Positions 1-7,145 of a stretch of DNA of 64,000 bases are shown here, one piece after another. The notes below the pieces were generated by a model. It searched no databases. It had not been told where the DNA came from and saw nothing but the letters and a program-made list of their open reading frames with translations. The stretch is from Schumannella luteola. Its GTDB lineage: Bacteria; Actinomycetota; Actinomycetes; Actinomycetales; Microbacteriaceae. The position numbers and the translations under genes were made by a program. Numbering within the stretch: the stretch's first letter is position 1; each line of letters begins with the position of its first letter. The stretch lies in the NCBI RefSeq assembly GCF_013408685.1, contig NZ_JACBZY010000001.1:2418001-2482000 (forward strand). Direction: 5' to 3'.

Positions 1-21
1 CAACGGAGAGGAGCAGAGCGC

Positions 22-243
22 ATGAGCCTGAAGGATGAACTGGACAACCTGTTCGAGTTCGACCCCTCGGGCACCATCGCGTGCAAGCACTGCGACTGGA
101 TGCTCTCGGTCAACACCACGCACCCCGGCGGCTTCGACCAGGCCGTCACCGAACTGCGCGACAGCCTCGGTGCTCACCTCATGACCGCGCACATCCTGCC
201 CGTGCGCCCGGACTACGACCCGACGAAGGAGCAGGCGGCGTGA
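22..243 (+). CDS. Small phage protein with zinc-finger-like Cys/His pattern
   Basis: This is a 73-residue acidic protein starting at the ATG behind a strong purine-rich ribosome site (GGAGAGGAG). It shows C21-x2-C24 followed by H52-x4-H57, the spacing of a C2H2-like or mixed zinc finger, in 'CKHCDW' and 'HLMTAH'. It lies just upstream of the packaging genes, where small DNA-binding or HNH-helper proteins and small terminase subunits are common in actinophages. It has no obvious terminase-small-subunit helix-turn-helix. The zinc-binding fold is inferred from residue spacing and the function is unknown. Confidence 0.7.
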   Translation: MSLKDELDNLFEFDPSGTIACKHCDWMLSVNTTHPGGFDQAVTELRDSLGAHLMTAHILPVRPDYDPTKEQAA

Positions 244-244
244 G

Positions 245-772
245 TCAGGCGTTGCGTCCCACGCGCACGAAGACGGGCCAGAACCGGTTGAAGCGCATGA
301 GCGGCGACTGTCGCCAGCGTCGCCATACTCGGACCTCCCGCTTCGGCACCGAGTCCCGGGACCATCGCGCTATCTGGCGACGCGGCTCATCGGGGTCCGG
401 ACTCCTGATCTTGTCAGCGAGTGTGAACTCGATACGCCAGGTCGCACCCGGTTCGAGGATGGGTCGCTCGAACGATTCCTTCCTTCGGCCTTTCGCCTTC
501 GTCACGATGCGAACAGCGTGGGCTGCGGCATTGCCTCGGTTCACTACATCCACCTCGATGCGCGGACCCGCGTCGTTCCCGTACCCATCCGGCTCGACCG
601 CGGGTAGCAAGAGGGCACGGTCGATCATGATCAGCGGGCGCGGATGGTACCTCCACGTCTGCGATGCGGTGAACAGGGCCACGAGGATTGCGAGCAGGGC
701 GAGGGCCGAGGTCACCCAGTCCTTCGGCTCGAATGTCGCGAAGAAGTCACCGATGTCCGACCAGAACTCCAT
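245..772 (-). CDS. Prophage cargo (moron-like) membrane protein, unknown function
   Basis: This 175-residue protein is the only minus-strand gene in the prophage segment. It sits between the small zinc-finger-like gene and the terminase. Residues 1-19 are a short polar head, 20-37 a hydrophobic transmembrane helix ('SALALLAILVALFTA'), and about 48-125 look like a beta-rich domain ('IEVDVVNRGNAAAHAVRIV'). The tail is Arg/Trp rich. The likely topology is one membrane anchor with a soluble domain. The start codon follows a TAATCT hexamer by exactly 6 nt, the leaderless arrangement seen in many host genes here, so it is probably transcribed independently of the lytic operon. I do not recognise the family. 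Superinfection exclusion or another lysogen phenotype is conjecture from position only. Confidence 0.75.
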   Translation of the reverse strand: MEFWSDIGDFFATFEPKDWVTSALALLAILVALFTASQTWRYHPRPLIMIDRALLLPAVEPDGYGNDAGPRIEVDVVNRGNAAAHAVRIVTKAKGRRKESFERPILEPGATWRIEFTLADKIRSPDPDEPRRQIARWSRDSVPKREVRVWRRWRQSPLMRFNRFWPVFVRVGRNA

Positions 773-778
773 CTCGGG

Positions 779-784
779 AGATTA
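779..784 (-). promoter_or_regulatory. -10 element of prophage cargo gene (TAATCT)
   Basis: TAATCT on the minus strand ends 6 nt before the ATG at 772. The predicted start of transcription coincides with the start codon. No clear -35 box is visible. The short gap also carries the terminase ribosome site in the other direction. Confidence 0.55.
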
Positions 785-789
785 CCGCG

Positions 790-2361
790 ATGAGTGACGA
801 AAACTCCGACGCTTTTGAGAGCGCCGAGCAACCCCCGCGCGATAGCGATAGAGAATTTCTCACCGGGACCCTGGAGGACCTGAAGAACGCTTCCATTCGC
901 GGCAGATTCCACACGGACGCACCTGCACACGTGCAAGGTCGCAGGGAACTAGTCCGGGGTGCTGAACTCCTCCGTTTGCACGGACCGCGTGCGATGCGAG
1001 GAGCCACCATCCAGGGCCACCAGGTGCACCTGTCAGACATCCTCGACGCACCGCACGACTCGCTGGGCCTGCTCATGCCGCGCCGGTCGTTCAAGACCTC
1101 GACCCTCTTCGCCAAGGCCATCGGTCGGATAGCCGAGCGGGAGGACTACTTCGTCGCGTACACGATGACGACGACGGCCATCAAGGCCCGCCAGCGGTTC
1201 CGCGACGACATCGTGCGCCCGCTGGAGGGCCTGTTCCCCGATCCTCGCGAGCGACCCTTCCACCTGAACAAGGCGGGCGGCTCGGAGCGCGTGGAGTGGC
1301 GGCACCCGAACGGCGCGACCTCGGTCTTCGCGTTCCTGGCTCCGAAGGGCGATGCGTTCCGCTCGGATGCGTGGGACTGGATCATCCTCGATGAGGCCGG
1401 GCAGGCGAAGCCCGACATGGGCGAAGACATCCTCGACGGCGCGGCGGCGACGCAGGACACGCGCCCGGGCTCGCACATCACGTTCGCCGGGACGGGGCCG
1501 AAGTACCGCGAGGGCAACCTCCTGTGGGACGAACTGGAGAAGGGCCGGGCGGGCGAGGAGGGGCACTCGATCCTGGACTACAGCGCGCCGCAGACCCTCA
1601 CCACCGACGACGTGGACGAGTGGCCGAAGGCCCGCGCCGTCATCATCGACATCCACCCGGTGATTGGCACCACGACCGACGAGGCCGCGATCCGGAAGTC
1701 CTACAGCGCGGTCGGACCGGCGTCGTTCCTCCGCGAGTACTGCGGCGTCGCGGACACCTCCGGCGAGGCTGGCTTCTTCGACATGACGAAGTGGGCCGCG
1801 GGCGAGCAGACGGGCGAGGTGCCGGTCATCCCGGCGCACCACCGGGTCGGCTTCGCGGTGGACCCGCTCGGGATGTGGGCCGCGTTCGTGGCCGTGTGGC
1901 GTGACGACCTCGGGCACCCGTGCCTCCTGGTGATCGGCCATCGCGCCGGGACGAAGTGGGCGGGCGACTGCGGCAAGGAGACCTTCAAGCGCCTGCGGAC
2001 GCCGATCATCTACGACTCGGGCTCCGGCTCGACCGTGGCCGCGGTGGACGCCATGAAGCGCCTTCGGAACCCGATGCCGCGGTTCGAGGGTCAGACGTGG
2101 CCGCAGGTCAGCGCCGCCGCCGCGCTCCTAAAGACCGAGATGGACGACGGCAACGTGCGCCACTGGGGCGACGAGGAGTTGACCCGCGCCGTGAGCCAGA
2201 CGAAGAAGCGCACGACCGGCGACGCGAAGCGCTGGGCGCTCGGGCGGGTGAACATCGAGACGGACGACATCACGCTCGTGGAGGCCGCCAGCATCGCCCT
2301 CCGCGCCTACGACGAGGCCAAGCCGCGCAAGGCCTACAAGAAGCCCTCCTTCGCCGCCTAG
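790..2361 (+). CDS. Phage terminase large subunit
   Basis: This is the motor and nuclease that cuts and packages phage DNA into the prohead. The ATG at 790 follows GGGAG and gives 523 residues; upstream in-frame starts would run into the divergent cargo gene. An Arg-rich Walker A-like motif 'PRRSFKTS' lies at residues 97-104 and a Walker B with catalytic acid, 'WIILDEA', at 197-203. The C-terminal half ('VGFAVDPLGMWAAFVAVW') fits the RNase H-like nuclease with its first catalytic Asp. The family is typically 450-560 residues, so the length is normal and the gene appears intact. No convincing small subunit is adjacent. Confidence 0.92.
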   Translation: MSDENSDAFESAEQPPRDSDREFLTGTLEDLKNASIRGRFHTDAPAHVQGRRELVRGAELLRLHGPRAMRGATIQGHQVHLSDILDAPHDSLGLLMPRRSFKTSTLFAKAIGRIAEREDYFVAYTMTTTAIKARQRFRDDIVRPLEGLFPDPRERPFHLNKAGGSERVEWRHPNGATSVFAFLAPKGDAFRSDAWDWIILDEAGQAKPDMGEDILDGAAATQDTRPGSHITFAGTGPKYREGNLLWDELEKGRAGEEGHSILDYSAPQTLTTDDVDEWPKARAVIIDIHPVIGTTTDEAAIRKSYSAVGPASFLREYCGVADTSGEAGFFDMTKWAAGEQTGEVPVIPAHHRVGFAVDPLGMWAAFVAVWRDDLGHPCLLVIGHRAGTKWAGDCGKETFKRLRTPIIYDSGSGSTVAAVDAMKRLRNPMPRFEGQTWPQVSAAAALLKTEMDDGNVRHWGDEELTRAVSQTKKRTTGDAKRWALGRVNIETDDITLVEAASIALRAYDEAKPRKAYKKPSFAA

Positions 2362-2409
2362 TGCGCGCGTGGCGGCTCTCTGAGAACGCCCGTTGTCGAG
2401 CATTGTTCC

Positions 2410-3495
2410 GTGGGGATTCTGGACCGTCTCGGCTTGACCGACAAGCGCATGAAGGCGCTGGCGTCCACCATCGACCTCACGACCCGCTCGCCGTGGATCA
2501 CGGGCGAGGACCGACTCACGACCATCGCCGTGGCCAAGGCGATCATGCCGGACGGCGCGAAGGTCGAGGACTTCCCGCTGAGCCGCGAGGAAGCGCTCCT
2601 CATCCCTGCCGTGAGCCGGGCTCGGAACCTCCTGGTGAGCACCATCGCGGGCTTCCCGCTCGTCGCGCTCGACAAGAACGGCCCGCTGGACTCGGAGCGT
2701 CAGCCCACATTCCTCTATCGGGATGACCAGCAGGACACGCCGTATGAGCGCATGGCGGGCACCGTCGATGACTGCCTCTTCTATGGGCGTGCGCTCTGGC
2801 TCCTCGACCGAGGCGCGGGCGACTCTCCGACCTTCGGCCCGGTGCTCAACGGAACGTGGCTCCCGGCTTCCAAGTGGACCATCACCAACGGTCACGTGAT
2901 GGTCGATGAGCAGGCCGTCCATGAGTCGGAATACCTGCTCTTCAACATCCCGATGTACGCCGGTCTGCTCGCGGTGGGGGACCGCACGCTCCGCGGCGCT
3001 CGGGACACCGAGGTCGCGTGGACGGACCGAATCAAGAATCCCGTCGCCGCTCTGATCCTCCGCGTCACCGACTCCGACGCGATGCCCGAGGGCGCGGAAA
3101 TCGAGGACTTCGTGAACGAGTGGAAGTCCGCCACCCGCGCCAACGGGGCCGCTGTCGGGTACGTGCCCGAGGGCGTGGAGATGGATACGCACATGGCGAC
3201 CGACGACTCCGGGCTCTTCATCGAGAACCGGAATGCGATCCGCACCGACGTGGGCTCCCATCTCAACCTGCGGCCCTCGATGATCGACGGCACCTCCGGC
3301 ATCGACTCGCTGACCTACACGACCAAGGACGGCGAGCGGAACGCCTTCTACGACTTCGACCTTCCGTTCTGGACCAAGCCCATCGAGGCGGCGCTCAGCG
3401 CATCCAAGATCGTGCCCCGCGGCCAGCGGGTGCGCTTCGACCAGTACGACGCATACAACCCGCCGATTCGTACCGGCGTGCCCACGGAGGAGTGA
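2410..3495 (+). CDS. Phage portal protein
   Basis: This 361-residue protein forms the ring through which DNA enters the capsid and to which the tail attaches. It follows the terminase by 48 bp and starts at GTG 2410 ('VGILDRLGL'). Conserved-looking portal stretches include the helix 'LIPAVSRARNLLVSTIAG' and the 'DDCLFYGRALWLLDRG' segment. It is a little shorter than many HK97-type portals (about 380-450). No good Shine-Dalgarno sequence precedes the GTG and there is no better in-frame start. Confidence 0.88.
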   Translation: MGILDRLGLTDKRMKALASTIDLTTRSPWITGEDRLTTIAVAKAIMPDGAKVEDFPLSREEALLIPAVSRARNLLVSTIAGFPLVALDKNGPLDSERQPTFLYRDDQQDTPYERMAGTVDDCLFYGRALWLLDRGAGDSPTFGPVLNGTWLPASKWTITNGHVMVDEQAVHESEYLLFNIPMYAGLLAVGDRTLRGARDTEVAWTDRIKNPVAALILRVTDSDAMPEGAEIEDFVNEWKSATRANGAAVGYVPEGVEMDTHMATDDSGLFIENRNAIRTDVGSHLNLRPSMIDGTSGIDSLTYTTKDGERNAFYDFDLPFWTKPIEAALSASKIVPRGQRVRFDQYDAYNPPIRTGVPTEE

Positions 3496-3498
3496 GCC

Positions 3499-5139
3499 AT
3501 GACCGACGACACCACCACTCTGGAGGCCGGGGTCTTCTCCCTGGACGAGGCCAGTCGCACCGTGCGCGGCCTCCTCGTGCCGTGGGGCGAGATGACGCTC
3601 CCGGAGCACGCGAGCGCCTTCCAGTTCGACCGCGGCACTGTGAAGGTCCCGAGCGACCTCAGCGCCATGCGCGCCAACCGCAACCACGAACTCACCGACC
3701 CGGTGGCCTCCTTCAAGTCCGTCGAGGACACGGAGAAGGGTCTTGTCGCGGTGTTCTCCATCGCGCGCACTCCCGAGGGTGACGAGTTCATCGAGCAGAA
3801 GAAGGCGGGCAAGTTGACCCGCCTGTCCGCCGAGGTCCGGAACATCGTCCACCGCGGGGCCAAGGTCATCTCCTCGACCCTCACGGGCGCGGCCTTCGTG
3901 CCGCAGGGAGCCTTCGCCAGCGCGGCCCTGTTCGCCCTCGACCCGGTGACCGAAGCCGAGCCGGAGAGCGTCACCGAGGAGTCGCACTCGGAGGAGACCT
4001 TCGTCGGCCCGGACGGCAAGACCTACCGCTACCAGCGCGACAGCGAGACCACGACCGAGACCACCGAGTCCGGTTCCAAGACCACCACCGTGACGACTGT
4101 CACGGAGGAAACCGAAGAGGAAGAGGAGGCCGACGTGACTGTCAGCCAGACCGCGGGCGAGTCGGGCTCGGCTCCGACCGCACTCACGAAGGCCGATGCG
4201 TTCGGCCTGTTCCGTCTCATGAGCGAGGGACGCGCCAGCGCCGAGCAGGTGGAGCGCCTTCGCGAGACCACCACGACGCAGGCCGGCCTGTTCGCGCTCA
4301 CGGACATCAAGTACTCGGGCACCGGCTCCGTCGCCCCGCGCAACACCGCCCCGCAGTGGGTCGGCGAACTGTGGGATGGCGTCGCCTACCAGCAGAAGGT
4401 GGCGGACCTGTTCGGCCACGAGAACGCCACCGAGATGAAGATCGGCGGCTTCCGCTGGAAGACCAAGCCGACCGGCGCGCAGTGGGCGGGCAACAAGAGC
4501 AACATCCCGTCGTCCAGCGCCGAGACCGAGCCCGCCACCGCGGACTTCGTGCTCTGGGCCGGTGGCCACGATCACGCGATCGAGCACCGCCTCTTCAACA
4601 CGCCCAACTACTTCGAGTCGTACTTCGCCGCCATGGCCGAGTCGTTCGCGAAGTGGCAGGACGCGAAGACGCTGACCGACATCCTGGCCACCGCCGACGA
4701 CATCGACGCCGACGACCCGACCGGGCTCACCATCGGCTCGGGCCTGTCGGCGCTCATCGACGGCGCTTCGCAGGTCATGGCGAACGACGCCATCCCGACC
4801 TTCGCGCTCGTCGCCCGCGACGTGTGGAAGCAGATCGCGAAGACCCCGGCCAACAACGTGCTCGGCTACCTCAACGCCGCGCTCGGTCTGAAGGGGGAGG
4901 GCACGCTCGACGGCTTCACGCTCCGCCTCCTGCCGGACCTGTCGGAGGGCGAGGTCGTCGTCGGCGCACGCGAGGCCGCGAAGGTCTACGACCTGCCCGG
5001 CGCTCCGATCCGCATCGAGGCCCCGGACACCGTGAAGGGCGGCATCGACACCAACGTCATCGGCGGCTCGGGCACGTTCATCCACAAGGCCGACGCCATC
5101 GTGCGCGTCAGCCCGTTCGCGCTCACGGGCGGCCAGTAA
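3499..5139 (+). CDS. Fused prohead protease and major capsid protein
   Basis: One 546-residue frame carries two usually separate proteins. Residues 1-150 resemble HK97-type (U35) prohead protease, with candidate catalytic His63 in 'RNHE' and Ser110 in 'LSAEV'. Residues 150-215 are strongly acidic and Thr/Glu rich, like a scaffold (delta) region that the protease would remove. From about 265 the sequence is an HK97-fold capsid protein ('VAPRNTAPQWVGELWDGVAY' to 'ADAIVRVSPFALTGGQ'). A clean ribosome site (GGAGGAGTGAGCC) precedes the ATG. The gene supplies shell, scaffold and maturation activity, and self-cleavage in the acidic linker is expected. An internal GTG at 4135 could also make capsid alone. 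Confidence 0.88.
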   Translation: MTDDTTTLEAGVFSLDEASRTVRGLLVPWGEMTLPEHASAFQFDRGTVKVPSDLSAMRANRNHELTDPVASFKSVEDTEKGLVAVFSIARTPEGDEFIEQKKAGKLTRLSAEVRNIVHRGAKVISSTLTGAAFVPQGAFASAALFALDPVTEAEPESVTEESHSEETFVGPDGKTYRYQRDSETTTETTESGSKTTTVTTVTEETEEEEEADVTVSQTAGESGSAPTALTKADAFGLFRLMSEGRASAEQVERLRETTTTQAGLFALTDIKYSGTGSVAPRNTAPQWVGELWDGVAYQQKVADLFGHENATEMKIGGFRWKTKPTGAQWAGNKSNIPSSSAETEPATADFVLWAGGHDHAIEHRLFNTPNYFESYFAAMAESFAKWQDAKTLTDILATADDIDADDPTGLTIGSGLSALIDGASQVMANDAIPTFALVARDVWKQIAKTPANNVLGYLNAALGLKGEGTLDGFTLRLLPDLSEGEVVVGAREAAKVYDLPGAPIRIEAPDTVKGGIDTNVIGGSGTFIHKADAIVRVSPFALTGGQ

Positions 5140-5181
5140 CACCAAGCCTCGACAGGGGACGCAGGGGAAGGAGGGAAGACC

Positions 5182-5796
5182 ATGCACTACAAGACTGGAG
5201 ACCAGCCCGCGGGCATGGTCTTCCCTCTGCCCGAGGACCTGTTCGACGCCGACGTGACCGGGGCGACCGTCCGCATCGCGGGCGTGGCTCCGATCACTCA
5301 GCACTGGGACGACGAGGAGCGCGCCGTCGTGGCCACCGCTCCGGCTCCCTTCACCGTGCCCGGCTACGTTCCGGTGGACTTCGTGGCGCAGTTCGATGAG
5401 GGCAACGCCACCCGCGAGGTCGAGCCGATCATCATCGAGCCCGCGGTGTCGGATGGCTGGCTCACGCTGGCCTCCGCGCGCCGTGCGTGGGCGGATGCGC
5501 CCGACAGCGACGAAATCCTCCACGGCCTTCTCACGGCGGCTAAGACGGGCCTCCTGGCCTGGCTGGAGGACCGAGCGTTCACGACCGCCGAGGACGGCAC
5601 CAAGACGCCCATCGCGCCCGGTGAGTCGTGGCGAGTCGCGCACTGGATGCAGGCGCGAGCGATGTGGCAGGCCGGGCGGGTCAACCGCGACGGCGACGCC
5701 ATGGGCTTCGAGTCGGAGGCCATCGCGCTCTTCCCGCTCAACCGCGATATCAAGCACCTGCTCATCCCGAAGTCGAGAATCCCGAGGTTCCGATGA
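5182..5796 (+). CDS. Phage head-tail connector (gp6-like) with N-terminal beta domain
   Basis: This 204-residue protein has ribosome site GGAAGGAGGG before the ATG. The first 90 residues are beta-rich ('VTGATVRIAGVAPITQHW'). The second half ('LTLASARRAWADAPDSDEIL' and 'WRVAHWMQARAMWQAGRV') is helical, as in gp6-like adaptor proteins that sit under the portal. Its place directly after the capsid gene agrees. The stop overlaps the next ATG (ATGA), so translation is coupled. The N-terminal extension is unusual for the family and its role is unknown. Confidence 0.7.
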   Translation: MHYKTGDQPAGMVFPLPEDLFDADVTGATVRIAGVAPITQHWDDEERAVVATAPAPFTVPGYVPVDFVAQFDEGNATREVEPIIIEPAVSDGWLTLASARRAWADAPDSDEILHGLLTAAKTGLLAWLEDRAFTTAEDGTKTPIAPGESWRVAHWMQARAMWQAGRVNRDGDAMGFESEAIALFPLNRDIKHLLIPKSRIPRFR

Positions 5797-6206
5797 GCGC
5801 CCGCAAGGCGGTGGCCGACGCCATCACGAAGCACCTGCCGAAGGCCTGGACTATCAAGCCTCACCTCTTCAGCGTGGACAACCTCCGCCAGCCGGTGGTG
5901 ATGGTCGAGACCGTCGAGTACACCCGCGCCACCAGCGACAAGGGCGCGCCCATCGACCGACTGCATCGGCACGACCTCGTGCTCCACGTGCTCGTGGCAG
6001 AGACCGCGCCGGAGAAGCGCGCTGACGCCATCGAGAGCGCCGCGGACCGAGTGGTCGAGGCGCTGGAGAAGGTCGCTCAGGACAAGTCGGCGGTGGCCCT
6101 TCAGTGGGGTCAAGCGACGTTCGACGTGACCGAAAACTTCCCGTCAGCGGACATCACCGTGACGACCTACCTGCCGCACGACTATCCCGCAGTTCCGACC
6201 AAGTAA
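5793..6206 (+). CDS. Phage tail terminator-like / head-tail joining protein
   Basis: This is a 137-residue alpha/beta protein that starts inside the connector's stop codon. Strand-rich segments ('PVVMVETVEYTRAT', 'HRHDLVLHVLVAET') flank a long helix ('KRADAIESAADRVVEALEKV'), a composition typical of tail terminator proteins that cap the tail tube. Position just before the tail tube gene supports this. No sequence motif is diagnostic, so the call rests on order and fold impression. Confidence 0.6.
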   Translation: MSARKAVADAITKHLPKAWTIKPHLFSVDNLRQPVVMVETVEYTRATSDKGAPIDRLHRHDLVLHVLVAETAPEKRADAIESAADRVVEALEKVAQDKSAVALQWGQATFDVTENFPSADITVTTYLPHDYPAVPTK

Positions 6207-6217
6207 GGAATCTCGAA

Positions 6218-6631
6218 ATGGCCAAGATCGACGTTCAGACGATCGTTCTGGAGGAGGGCGTCTTCACCCTCGGATCGAACGACTACAGCATCCCGGTGAC
6301 CTCGTGCACCCTCACGCCCTCGGGCGGCTCGGTACTGCGAGCCAAGGGGATCGGCGGCATCCGCCAGGCCCGGCTGACGAAGGACGACTGGAGCATCGCT
6401 CTCGACGTTCTCCAGGACGTGCTGACCGAGAACTCGCTCACCAACTACACGTTCGACCACGAGGGCGAAATCGAGGAGTACACGTTCACGCCCGTGGACG
6501 GAGGCCCCTCGTACACCGGCCATGTCGTGCTTCGACCGACCGTCATCGGCGGATCGTCGGAGGGCATCCTCTCCGCGTCCGTCACCTTCGAGTGCGTCGA
6601 GAAGCCGACCAAGGTCGCGCCCACGCCCTGA
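6218..6631 (+). CDS. Phage major tail (tube) protein
   Basis: A 137-residue beta-rich protein starts at ATG 6218 behind AAGGAA. 'VFTLGSNDYSIPVTSCTLTP' and 'EEYTFTPVDGGPSYTGHVVL' resemble the tail-tube fold of siphoviruses, whose subunits stack as hexamers around the DNA channel. It occupies the expected slot before the tape measure. It is short for a tube protein, which suggests a minimal tube domain without a decorating Ig domain. Confidence 0.72.
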   Translation: MAKIDVQTIVLEEGVFTLGSNDYSIPVTSCTLTPSGGSVLRAKGIGGIRQARLTKDDWSIALDVLQDVLTENSLTNYTFDHEGEIEEYTFTPVDGGPSYTGHVVLRPTVIGGSSEGILSASVTFECVEKPTKVAPTP

Positions 6632-6665
6632 CCTCCACCTCTCGACCTCGGGAAGGAGGTCCGCC

Positions 6666-7145
6666 GTGAAGATCGGCTACAACGTCAAGCCACTGCTCGC
6701 CGCGGGCCTCCTCCTAAAAGGCATGGACCGTGAGGTCTCCACGCAGATCAACAAGGCCACCAAGATCATGATCGGCCCGGCGTGGAAGCAGGCGGTCACC
6801 GAGCACGCGCAGACGCGGCAGGAGCAGAGCATCCTGGCCCGCACGGCGAAGGTGGACGTGAAGAACTACGGCGTGATCGTGCGCGCCGGAGGCGGCACCA
6901 AGCGGCTCCGCGGTGGCCTGCCTAACAACGCGCTCGCGCGGCAGGTCGAGTTCGGCTCGCTCCGCCGTCCGGTGAAGGTCGGAGCCTCCCGCCGTGCCCG
7001 GGCCTACACGCGCCGCATGGGCGCTCAGTTGCCCTACCGCCGCCGCGAGGGGCCGTTCTACAAGGCCGTCGCGGACGTGGCTCCGCGCCTCGCCGCGCTC
7101 TGGGCGCAGACCACCGTTCGATCCTTCTGGGAGGTGTTCAAGTAA
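6666..7145 (+). CDS. HK97 gp10-like minor tail/head completion protein
   Basis: This 159-residue basic protein starts at GTG 6666 after GGAAGGAGG. Segments such as 'INKATKIMIGPAWKQAVTEH' and 'LARQVEFGSLRRPVKV' resemble the HK97 gp10 group (tail completion or minor capsid proteins), in which many Arg/Lys residues cluster near the C-terminus. It abuts the tape measure gene (TAA immediately followed by ATG). In most siphoviruses this slot holds two tail-assembly chaperones joined by a -1 frameshift; neither they nor a slippery site could be seen. Confidence 0.6.
   Translation: MKIGYNVKPLLAAGLLLKGMDREVSTQINKATKIMIGPAWKQAVTEHAQTRQEQSILARTAKVDVKNYGVIVRAGGGTKRLRGGLPNNALARQVEFGSLRRPVKVGASRRARAYTRRMGAQLPYRRREGPFYKAVADVAPRLAALWAQTTVRSFWEVFK

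Noticed and set aside
2128-5757. 1209-codon open frame on the minus strand opposite the portal and capsid genes
   Set aside because: It lies antisense to well-supported phage genes, and its translation is Arg/Gly/Leu/His rich, with no domain pattern. It arises from high-GC codon bias.
6713-6722. Slippery sequence for a tail chaperone frameshift (CCTAAAAGG)
   Set aside because: It does not fit the X-XXY-YYZ pattern in frame, sits too early in the gene, and no second frame continues from it.
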